A stretch of DNA of 6,669 nt, taken from Verrucomicrobiia bacterium. GTDB lineage: Bacteria > Verrucomicrobiota > Verrucomicrobiae > Limisphaerales > UBA11358. Each line of letters opens with the position of its first letter. Position 1 is the first letter of the stretch. Where the stretch lies: contig JASHZU010000440.1 of NCBI GenBank assembly GCA_030042375.1, positions 1-6,669 of the forward strand, written 5' to 3'. Below, one piece after another: positions 1-6,042 of the stretch. The position numbers were made by a program, and so were the translations under genes. Below the pieces are notes generated by a model. That model searched no databases. It worked only from the letters and a program-made list of their open reading frames with translations, and was not told the origin of the DNA.

Positions 1-2574
1 GGGATCGACACTGCCGGAAAGCTGCAATTGCAACGCGGGACGTTCATAAAGCGCTTTGACCATGACATCGAGTTTCTTTTTATCCGGGTCCGTCAATCCC
101 GCATTGCCCGGCGCAAAATCATCATAACTCAATTCTTCACCGCCGCCGCCAAAAGCCGCCCCTAACAAAGAAAATGGCGAAGTGGCCACTTTGACGAGAA
201 TGTCAGTAATCGCGCGCAGGACCACTTTATGGATGCGGAACTTGGGATCGTCCAGGCTGCCTTCGATAGGAACATCCAGGACAATGTTTCCCTCGCGGTC
301 TTTCAGGATGGCCACAGCGAGACGGACAGGAAGTTTCGTGGCATCCGGACTATCTACTTTGTCGCCAAAGGTAAATTGCTGAATGGTGATAACGTTTTGG
401 GATTTGATTTTCTGTCCCACAATGACGTAAGTCAGGTCCAGGCTCAGGCTTCCGCGCGCGATCCGGTAACCCGCATATTTGCCCGAATAAGGACTGGTGG
501 GCAGCAAATCCATGTTGGTGAGGTAAATTCTGAGCACGTTGGTTTCCGTACCGATTAAAGGATTGATTTGGCCGGTAATTTCCGCCCGGCCAACATCGCC
601 GACCACCGCATGGAGGTTTACGTCACCGTGTTGCAGTTGCTGTGAGGAAAGCCCGGTAATCGTGCCGCCCGCGTGGTCAACGGTCAGGCTTACACTGGGC
701 GTGACCGAGAGATCGGCATACTTAATCTGCGTGTTGGTCACCACGATGGTGGAGATGGTTATGGGCGGCAAGGCTAACGACGAAACTGAAGAGGACTTGG
801 AAGCGGAGGATTTTCCAGCGGAGATGATGACCCTGTTAGTTTCTGCCGGCGAATAGGTGGCGGCCGGATTCAACGCCAACAGCAAATTAATCGCTTTATT
901 GGTTTCAATGACAATCTGGGCGCCGGCATTGCTTAAGGTAATTTGTTTGATGGAAACCGACATAGGATTGAGGCTGGCATCAATGCCGGAGACATAGAGA
1001 GAGCCCCATTTTAGCAAATCCTGCGCGGTAACACCGTCCACGGTGTGAAAATCGTTGACCCAGGTATCGCCGTGGAAAGTGGCATTCGGCAGTCCATTCG
1101 GCGGAGTGCGGACATGGACATCTCCCAGCAGGCCGAATTTGCCATTGGGGATGAGTAAATTTAATTGGGATTCAAGATACGAATCGAGCGTATTCAGGTT
1201 AAGATTGTTCAGATCCATGTGGATATCGGCCGTGGGAGGAGAAACCAAGGCAGTGACGCCGACATTGATAGTGCCGTTGGTATTCCAACGCATCGACAGC
1301 GCCGCCGTGAGATTGGTGTTCGGGAGGTTGGAAATATTCTTGGCGACAAAGGTAATTTTGTCCAAATCCAAAGTAGCCGGCCGTGAATTGGCGTAATCAG
1401 CCAAATGCACAGCGCAATTGGTGTAATTCACCTCGTGAATTGTGGCGGTCCATTCATTGGTGCTGTTCAGCAACATGGTCACCGCGTTGGTAACCGAGCG
1501 AAGAATAAACATAATCACGCCCGACTTTGGGGCGTTGTTTTCGCTGGGCTGGGCAATTTGGACGACGTTGATGGCGTTGTTTTTGTCCCGCTCCAAAAAA
1601 AGTCCGCCGCCGTTTGCTGAAATGCGCCCGATTTCGGCATGGCGCGCTTCCAGGTCGGCGCTGGCGCCCACCACGGCAAGATGAAAAAGCCTGACGATGT
1701 CATTGGTGCTGCCGGGTTGTGAAAGCTGGAAATTGCGCAGCGCATAGGCCGCATTCGTCACCGCCACCACCTGGTTGGAAGGAGTCCATTCGAAACGATA
1801 ATCGGCATGGATACCAAATTGGCCGCTGCGAATTTGAAAGCTCACCATGTCCTGATAAAGGGGCGCGAATTTGTTTAAGGTGACGTGATCTACGGTTAAC
1901 TGTCCCTCCGAGCGCAAGGGGTCGATGGAGACGAACCCGCGCCAGGCAAAATTTTCGCCGGCGTCCGTCGTGCCGGCAAACGCGTAAGGACTGTCATTGC
2001 CGGGATCCGTGTGAAAATCCTCCAGCGTGAAGTCCAGTGGACCGACAACCCGCTTGAACGGCGTGCGCACCGTGTAATCCGCAACAGAAAGTTTCGCCCC
2101 CTGGATGGAAAGATGTTTCACGCGCACGAACAGGGGTTTGGACGGTTGCGCCGGCGCCGCATTGGTGGAAAACTTTTGAACCAGGTCAGAGAAATTAAAC
2201 GTGTAATCCTTGTTCATCTGCGCGCGGGCATAAGGATTGACGACCCTGATTTCCTTAAACGTCCAATCCTTCCTCACAATCGAGGAGAGTTCAAAGCGCA
2301 CATAAACTTCGTCCCAGGAAACGAAAGACTCGCCGTCCTTGTCCTCAATCAGCAAACCACGGACGGTGGTCGAAAAAGCGAGCGGATTGATTTTTACCTG
2401 CTTAATCGAGACTTTACGGTCGAGTTGAGAGGACAGTTGGCTGACGGCCACGGCGCGAACAATCGGCGGCAGAATCAGAAAGCCCGTAATGATATATAAA
2501 AAGAAGAGGCCCAGAACCCAGCAGATGAGTTTGCGCTTGCGTGATGAAAGTGAACCCCACCAATTATTCTTCAT
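1..2574 (-). CDS. DUF748 / AsmA-superfamily membrane-anchored periplasmic protein (3' end cut by window)
   Basis: The reading frame is open from an ATG at 2574 to the window edge, giving 858 codons without a stop. Residues 1-15 are basic and residues 16-35 form one hydrophobic helix, so the protein should be anchored in the inner membrane with the rest in the periplasm. A long beta-rich middle follows, with a Ser-rich linker near 585-602. The recognisable part is C-terminal: FTFGDKVDSPDATKLPV (734-750), VPIEGSLDDPKF (768-779), a GGGGEELSY stretch (809-817) and an OmpA-like tail from about 818. These are hallmarks of DUF748 proteins. The wider AsmA/YdbH/TamB group is linked to lipid transport and outer-membrane integrity, but this protein's own role is not shown. 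Members are often 1000-1250 residues long, so a few hundred are probably missing. It lies 90 bases after the GT39 gene and has its own candidate promoter. The ribosome site is weak (AGGCG). Thr-Asn pairs are unusually common. Confidence 0.88.
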   Translation of the reverse strand, partial: MKNNWWGSLSSRKRKLICWVLGLFFLYIITGFLILPPIVRAVAVSQLSSQLDRKVSIKQVKINPLAFSTTVRGLLIEDKDGESFVSWDEVYVRFELSSIVRKDWTFKEIRVVNPYARAQMNKDYTFNFSDLVQKFSTNAAPAQPSKPLFVRVKHLSIQGAKLSVADYTVRTPFKRVVGPLDFTLEDFHTDPGNDSPYAFAGTTDAGENFAWRGFVSIDPLRSEGQLTVDHVTLNKFAPLYQDMVSFQIRSGQFGIHADYRFEWTPSNQVVAVTNAAYALRNFQLSQPGSTNDIVRLFHLAVVGASADLEARHAEIGRISANGGGLFLERDKNNAINVVQIAQPSENNAPKSGVIMFILRSVTNAVTMLLNSTNEWTATIHEVNYTNCAVHLADYANSRPATLDLDKITFVAKNISNLPNTNLTAALSMRWNTNGTINVGVTALVSPPTADIHMDLNNLNLNTLDSYLESQLNLLIPNGKFGLLGDVHVRTPPNGLPNATFHGDTWVNDFHTVDGVTAQDLLKWGSLYVSGIDASLNPMSVSIKQITLSNAGAQIVIETNKAINLLLALNPAATYSPAETNRVIISAGKSSASKSSSVSSLALPPITISTIVVTNTQIKYADLSVTPSVSLTVDHAGGTITGLSSQQLQHGDVNLHAVVGDVGRAEITGQINPLIGTETNVLRIYLTNMDLLPTSPYSGKYAGYRIARGSLSLDLTYVIVGQKIKSQNVITIQQFTFGDKVDSPDATKLPVRLAVAILKDREGNIVLDVPIEGSLDDPKFRIHKVVLRAITDILVKVATSPFSLLGAAFGGGGEELSYDDFAPGNAGLTDPDKKKLDVMVKALYERPALQLQLSGSVDP

Positions 2575-2590
2575 GACGCCTGTCTGATAA

Positions 2591-2619
2591 ATTATTTTCC
2601 GAAATGCCCGCGCGGTCAA
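2591..2619 (-). promoter_or_regulatory. Sigma-70-like promoter for the DUF748 gene
   Basis: On the minus strand, TTGACC (2619-2614, five of six matches to the -35 consensus) is followed after exactly 17 bases by AATAAT (2596-2591, five of six matches to the -10 consensus). Transcription would start near 2584, leaving a leader of only about 10 bases before the ATG at 2574. It lies wholly in the 90-base gap after the GT39 stop codon. The DUF748 gene could therefore be expressed separately from the glycosyltransferase pair. This rests on hexamers and spacing only. Confidence 0.55.
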
Positions 2620-2664
2620 TGGATATATTCGCCGGAAACCACTGCCCCACTGTATCAGTCCCGG

Positions 2665-4119
2665 CTACGGCGTGCAAAGGTAGATAGCAACGGGTCTGCG
2701 CGGAAGCCCCTGATTTTGCGTGGTAAAATTATCGATGAGTTGAATCTTCGGGAATTGTTGCACCAGCGTAGGGGGCGGATTGGTGGTCGGCCCCCAGTTC
2801 ACGAACAGCGCCCGGGTATCCGGCGTGACATTGTAACCGGGCCACAGGGTAAATTGCGAACTGCCATAGGGCGCGGGCGGCAAATAAGTTTGCGGCCGAT
2901 CGGGCAAATAAAACGCCATGAGACTGGCGCTCTGGTAATCGGTCCCCAACAAAAGGTTAATCCGATTGTCCGCGCGCGCTTTTTGGATGTGGGCCACAAA
3001 ATCCGGCCAGCCTTCGGCACGGGACAAGAGATCGTATTTGCCGGGCAAATGAAGATTTAGCGCGTCATGCAATGTCACTGTGGCCATCGCCGTCAGGATA
3101 AAAACAACCGCCACAATCCGTCGCCAAATCACGCTATGCGCGATGACTTCTCGCCAGAAAACGACAGTGAAAATAATGCCCGTCACCAGCGCCGGCACCG
3201 TCCAATTCGGCTGGCCGGGGCTATTGAGCGCAAAGAAGGAAAACAAAGCATAGAGCGGCAGGTATTGGCTCAGCAGAAAACGCACACGCAAATCTTCGCG
3301 GCGTTTTAACAAAAGAGCGATCGCCGCGATGACAATGCCGGCCATAAAGAAAGGTGAAATCGCACCAAACTGTTCACCAACAAACCGGGTAAACGGCGTG
3401 AGGCTGACATGAAAAGTATTGGTGACACCGCTGCGTGAGTGAAGCGCGGTCAGATGGACCCACCCGGTCTGCATGTTCCAAATAAAAATGGGCAAGGACG
3501 CCAGCAGAAACGCCACTGACATCACGATGGTCTTGCGGCTGATTAAAAGATGCCGATATTCCTTGGACCACAGCAGGAAAAATCCGATGCAGATGAGTTG
3601 CACGCCGTTGGTAAACTTGGCAAGAAAGCCGAAGCCCACGGCCAGCCCGAGCCAGAACCACGTGGAAATTTTGTCATTGTGCAAACCCTCCCAAAATAAC
3701 AAAGCGGCCAGCGCCCAACAAAACACGCTCGGCGTATCAATCGTCATGATGATCGAACCCACCGCCATTTCCGGGATAAAGAGGGCCATCAGGAGGCACC
3801 ACAAGCCGGTACGCTCGTCGTAGAGCCGCCGCGCCAGCACAAAAATCAGCCAGCCGGTGGTGGTGCTCAAGATCACCGCAAAAAATCGGATGCCAAAGAC
3901 CGTGTCGCCAAACATCTTGGTTCCCACCCAAATAAACCAGGCGACCAGCGGGCCTTTGTCCCGATAGGAAAGCGCCGGGTGTTTTGCCCAAAGCCAATAA
4001 TAGGCTTCATCGGCAACCAACCCAACTTGCGTGGTATACCAAAGACGAAAAAGCGTAACGGCAAAAAGGAGAAAGAGCGCGAGCCGCGTGGGGCTGGTCT
4101 GGCGAAGAAAAGAAGGCAT
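2665..4119 (-). CDS. GT39/ArnT-like integral membrane glycosyltransferase
   Basis: This 484-residue protein belongs to the GT39/PMT_2 (ArnT-like) superfamily. Such enzymes take a sugar from a polyprenyl-phosphate carrier and transfer it to an acceptor on the outer face of the inner membrane. The first loop after the opening helix (about 12-30) holds the conserved acidic pair in VADEAYYWLWAKHP (D37, E38) and YRDKGPLVAW (52-61). A second acidic motif, TIDTPS, is at 126-131 (D128). An AKFTNG motif is at 167-172 and PNW, typical of the family, at 304-306. Hydrophobic segments recur up to about residue 350. Residues 352-484 form a soluble, presumably periplasmic tail with SASLMAFYLPDRPQTYLPP near 400. 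The ATG overlaps the stop codon of the GT2 gene by one base (TAATG), implying translational coupling. The acceptor cannot be named: ArnT acts on lipid A and PMTs act on proteins. Family length is about 450-550, so the gene looks complete. Confidence 0.9.
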   Translation of the reverse strand: MPSFLRQTSPTRLALFLLFAVTLFRLWYTTQVGLVADEAYYWLWAKHPALSYRDKGPLVAWFIWVGTKMFGDTVFGIRFFAVILSTTTGWLIFVLARRLYDERTGLWCLLMALFIPEMAVGSIIMTIDTPSVFCWALAALLFWEGLHNDKISTWFWLGLAVGFGFLAKFTNGVQLICIGFFLLWSKEYRHLLISRKTIVMSVAFLLASLPIFIWNMQTGWVHLTALHSRSGVTNTFHVSLTPFTRFVGEQFGAISPFFMAGIVIAAIALLLKRREDLRVRFLLSQYLPLYALFSFFALNSPGQPNWTVPALVTGIIFTVVFWREVIAHSVIWRRIVAVVFILTAMATVTLHDALNLHLPGKYDLLSRAEGWPDFVAHIQKARADNRINLLLGTDYQSASLMAFYLPDRPQTYLPPAPYGSSQFTLWPGYNVTPDTRALFVNWGPTTNPPPTLVQQFPKIQLIDNFTTQNQGLPRRPVAIYLCTP

Positions 4120-5108
4120 TAATTTTTGGTGGAATCGTTTACAGCGCCGGCCTGCACGATTTCCTGGATGATAAAGAGCGGACGGTTCTTGGACTGTTCA
4201 TAGATGCGCCCAAGATATTCCCCGAACACGCCAAACAAGAGAAGCTGAATCGTCCCGAAAATCGTGATGGCGGACATGATCGACGTCCAGCCGGGCACGA
4301 GAATACTGCCGCGCACAAAATGATCGTACAGGACATAAATGATGTAGCCGACGAATACGCCGAACAACAACAGCGAAAAAACATACGCCAGCCGCAGGGG
4401 CATCGCAGACATGGAAGCAATCCCATCGAAGGCGAGCCGGATCATTTTACGAAAGGGATAATGCGTCTCGCCCGCCGCGCGATCGGCGCGGTCATAAAAT
4501 ACCTGCGTTTGCGGAAAACCAATCCACGGCACAAGGCCGCGGAGAAAGTGATGCGTCTCGCGCAAGCGAGAGAGCTCGGTCAGGGCGCGGCGGCTCAAGA
4601 GGCGGAAGTCGCCCGTATTGCGTGGGATGGGTACACCGCTCAGCTTCTCGATGAGGAAATAAAACAGGTGGGCCGTGGTGCGTTTGACAAAGGGCTCATT
4701 GCCGCGCTCGCGACGTGTGGCATACACCACGTCATAACCCTGCCGATATGCCTCGAGCATCTGGACGATCACAGCCGGCGGATCCTGCAAATCGGCATCC
4801 ATGGAAACCACCGCACCGCCTCGGGCAGTTTCCAAACCGGCCACCAGCGAAAGCTGATGCCCGAAATTCCGCGAAAGATTCACCGCGACGGAATCAGGAC
4901 GCTGGCGACAGTAGCCGGCCATCAACTCCCAGCTTTTGTCCTTGCTGCCATCATTGACCAAAACGAGTTCCACCGGGCCGGCGAGCTTGCTGAGTTCAGC
5001 GCGGATTTTATCCAATTCCGCAAAGAGCGAGGGCAGCACCTGTTCCTCGTTGTACACGGGAATGACAATTGAAAGCGCGTATGGGGAAGAGCGTGCCGGC
5101 GATTGCAT
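4119..5108 (-). CDS. GT2 polyprenyl-phosphate glycosyltransferase (GtrB/ArnC/DPM1-like)
   Basis: This 329-residue protein is a family 2 glycosyltransferase that would transfer a sugar from a nucleotide donor to undecaprenyl phosphate at the cytoplasmic face of the inner membrane. The GT-A domain opens with SIVIPVYNEE (13-22). It continues with VNDGSKD (51-57, nucleotide-binding D53), LSRNFGHQ (78-85) and the metal-binding DADLQDPP (104-111). NTGDFRLLSRR lies at 164-174 and GETHYPFRKM at 213-222. Two C-terminal transmembrane helices (about 237-260 and 274-297) are followed by GEYLGRIYEQSKNRPLFII (296-314), a conserved tail of the GtrB/ArnC type. Length and layout match the family. It is the first gene of its operon and overlaps the GT39 gene by one base, so it probably supplies that enzyme's lipid-linked donor. 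No clear ribosome site precedes the ATG, but the next in-frame ATG is inside the domain, at M63. The sugar itself cannot be deduced. Confidence 0.93.
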   Translation of the reverse strand: MQSPARSSPYALSIVIPVYNEEQVLPSLFAELDKIRAELSKLAGPVELVLVNDGSKDKSWELMAGYCRQRPDSVAVNLSRNFGHQLSLVAGLETARGGAVVSMDADLQDPPAVIVQMLEAYRQGYDVVYATRRERGNEPFVKRTTAHLFYFLIEKLSGVPIPRNTGDFRLLSRRALTELSRLRETHHFLRGLVPWIGFPQTQVFYDRADRAAGETHYPFRKMIRLAFDGIASMSAMPLRLAYVFSLLLFGVFVGYIIYVLYDHFVRGSILVPGWTSIMSAITIFGTIQLLLFGVFGEYLGRIYEQSKNRPLFIIQEIVQAGAVNDSTKN

Positions 5109-5181
5109 GATTCAATGCGCCGAAGCGTCACGAAACGTGGCTGCAAATGGGACCGGTTGATGAAGAAGCCATAGTTCTGCG

Positions 5182-5209
5182 AAAATACCAACTTTGGCAG
5201 GCGCGTCAA
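5182..5209 (-). promoter_or_regulatory. Candidate promoter of the GT2-GT39 operon with extended -10
   Basis: On the minus strand, TTGACG (5209-5204, five of six to consensus) is separated by 16 bases from TATTTT (5187-5182, four of six). A TG one base before the -10 hexamer makes an extended -10 element. Transcription would start near 5175, about 67 bases before the ATG at 5108. An A-rich tract (minus-strand sense) begins about ten bases upstream of the -35 hexamer and could act as an UP element. Judged from sequence alone. Confidence 0.5.
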
Positions 5210-5219
5210 GCATCAGGCC

Positions 5220-5248
5220 TTTTGATTTTTTGTTTGTTTTTTTATAAA
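5220..5248 (+). promoter_or_regulatory. Weak candidate promoter for the DUF1737 gene inside a T-rich tract
   Basis: TATAAA at 5243-5248 is a reasonable -10 hexamer. The best -35 partners are TTTTGA (5220-5225, 17-base spacing) or TTGATT (5222-5227, 15-base spacing), both poor. A start near 5255 would leave a leader of about 27 bases. A plus-strand promoter must lie between here and the divergent operon unless the gene is leaderless, which its good ribosome site argues against. Confidence 0.35.
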
Positions 5249-5270
5249 TTGCCGGGTCTATTTAACCAAA

Positions 5271-5275
5271 AAGGA
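5271..5275 (+). promoter_or_regulatory. Ribosome binding site that fixes the DUF1737 start
   Basis: AAGGA lies six bases before the ATG at 5282. The same frame is open upstream to at least 5147, but that part codes for nothing like the family, crosses the T-rich tract and has no comparable site. The ATG at 5282 is therefore the start. Confidence 0.7.
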
Positions 5276-5281
5276 AATCAA

Positions 5282-5452
5282 ATGAAAATCGTTACATACA
5301 TCATCTTAAAGAGCCTCAATCCCGAAACGATTGAAAATGAAGTCAGCCGGTTAATTCGCGACGGCTACCAGCCATACGGGAGCATTGCCGCTGCTCATGC
5401 CGAAGGTGGTGGGACTCTTTATATTCAACCGATGGTTAGATACGAAGAATAA
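5282..5452 (+). CDS. DUF1737 domain small protein
   Basis: This 56-residue protein fits the DUF1737 family, small proteins of unknown function found in many bacteria. The visible signature is a short N-terminal strand (KIVTYIIL), then a helix with ENEVSRLIRDGYQPYGSI (18-35), where the family typically has a 'G-W/Y-Q-P-x-G' turn. It ends with GTLYIQPMVRYEE (44-56), where the family has a 'YQAMV' strand. No signal peptide or membrane segment is present, so it should be cytoplasmic. It is preceded by a strong AAGGA site and is the first plus-strand gene after the divergent spacer. Its TAA stop is one base before the GTG of the next gene, so the two are probably co-transcribed and translationally coupled. 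No activity can be assigned. Confidence 0.82.
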   Translation: MKIVTYIILKSLNPETIENEVSRLIRDGYQPYGSIAAAHAEGGGTLYIQPMVRYEE

Positions 5453-5453
5453 C

Positions 5454-5933
5454 GTGTCAAAATTTCTGCCAATTTGGATTGGCATCGGCGCCGTTGCCGT
5501 GGCCTTTCTTTTGGTCAAAGGCTTCTTTGCCTTCTGCCGCGCCCTCACCGGCTGGTCAACGCTCGCGCAACGCTTCCCCGGCGCGGATGCCCACGGGCTT
5601 GGGCAAAAATTTAGGTGCCGCGGCACCATCGGCGCCTTGAAGAACTCCAACTTCACCCTCGAAATCGCCGGCGAGGGATTGTTCCTCCGGCCGTGGTTTG
5701 CGCGCAAAGACCCCATCCTCATCCCGTGGGCCAGCATTAAAAACGTGTCCGAAGTGGACATCGGTTTCCTGGGCGACGTGGTCCTGCTCACCGTGGACGC
5801 CGAGAAATTCATGCACTTTCGCATTCCGAAAAGAATGCTTCAAGCCATTCAGGCAAACATCCCAGCCGACCGCTTCGGCAAGACCAACTCCCTGCGGGAC
5901 ATGATCAATCGACGCCTTCAAGGCCGCTCCTGA
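5454..5933 (+). CDS. Conserved-looking hypothetical protein with one N-terminal membrane helix
   Basis: I do not recognise a named family. From the GTG at 5454 the protein has 159 residues. One hydrophobic helix covers about 5-28, followed by GWSTLAQRFPG (33-43). A soluble domain of short strands comes next, with EGLFLRPWF (74-82) and the aligned hydrophobic-aromatic motif PILIPWASI (87-95), then VVLLTVDAEKFMHFRIPK (109-126). A helix-rich end follows. The strand-rich core ending in a helix recalls a bacterial PH-like fold, which is only a guess. The GTG start sits one base after the DUF1737 stop and has a weak GAAGAA site upstream. The frame is also open upstream with an ATG at 5397 and a TTG at 5385. 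Those would add 19 or 23 residues encoded inside the DUF1737 gene and push the membrane helix inward, so they are less likely. Translation coupled to DUF1737 is the simplest model. Confidence 0.68.
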   Translation: MSKFLPIWIGIGAVAVAFLLVKGFFAFCRALTGWSTLAQRFPGADAHGLGQKFRCRGTIGALKNSNFTLEIAGEGLFLRPWFARKDPILIPWASIKNVSEVDIGFLGDVVLLTVDAEKFMHFRIPKRMLQAIQANIPADRFGKTNSLRDMINRRLQGRS

Positions 5934-5956
5934 TTTAAAGTATCGGAATTAAGCTG

Positions 5957-5976
5957 GTGTGCCGCCAGACGCACAC
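5957..5976 (+). other. Small hairpin after the hypothetical membrane protein gene
   Basis: GTGTGC (5957-5962) and GCACAC (5971-5976) form a perfect six-base-pair stem with an eight-base loop, 24 bases past the stop codon at 5933. No T-run follows, so it is not a canonical intrinsic terminator. It could stabilise the 3' end of the two-gene message. Confidence 0.35.
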
Positions 5977-6016
5977 TTCACAAAGGGCCAAAATGAGATA
6001 GAGTTGCCCTTGTGAG
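5977..6016 (+). other. Second, longer hairpin in the leader of the propeller gene
   Basis: TCACAAAGGGC (5978-5988) pairs with GCCCTTGTGA (6006-6015). This gives ten Watson-Crick pairs with one bulged A and a 17-base loop, extendable by a G-T pair (5977/6016). It abuts the first hairpin and ends 27 bases before the ATG at 6043. No T-run follows. It could be a weak bidirectional transcription barrier or a leader structure for the secreted propeller gene. The rest of 5934-6042 shows no gene and no convincing promoter. Confidence 0.35.
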
Positions 6017-6042
6017 CTCCCCATAACCCTGCATTACTGGCG

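Noticed and set aside
2011..2499. A 162-codon plus-strand open frame opposite the DUF748 gene
   Set aside because: It is antisense to a continuous 858-codon DUF748 frame, has no ribosome site and shows no domain-like pattern.
2595..2640. TTTCCG ... CGGAAA inverted repeat around the -35 of the DUF748 promoter
   Set aside because: The arms are six bases with a gap of roughly 30 bases, which is expected by chance and supports neither an operator nor a terminator.
4320..5072. A 250-codon open frame on the plus strand opposite the GT2 gene
   Set aside because: It lies antisense within a gene with unmistakable GT2 motifs. Its translation is rich in His, Arg and Gln and resembles no family. It is a by-product of codon bias.
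5199..5243. AGGC ... GCCT followed by a T-rich run, like an intrinsic terminator on the plus strand
   Set aside because: The stem is only four base pairs with a 14-base loop, and no plus-strand gene lies upstream to terminate.
5351..5921. Minus-strand open frames (157 and 121 codons) over the DUF1737 and hypothetical genes
   Set aside because: They overlap each other and both plus-strand genes. The plus strand has the ribosome site, family match and signal-anchor pattern, and the minus-strand products look random.
5978..6015. TCACAA ... TTGTGA resembling a CRP-type operator
   Set aside because: The half-sites are in the wrong order (CRP sites read TGTGA then TCACA) and are 26 bases apart. 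It fits a hairpin better.
6004..6038. TTGCCC or TTGTGA with CATTAC-like hexamers as a promoter for the propeller gene
   Set aside because: The -10 matches are poor and would lie almost on the start codon. A promoter could not be assigned.
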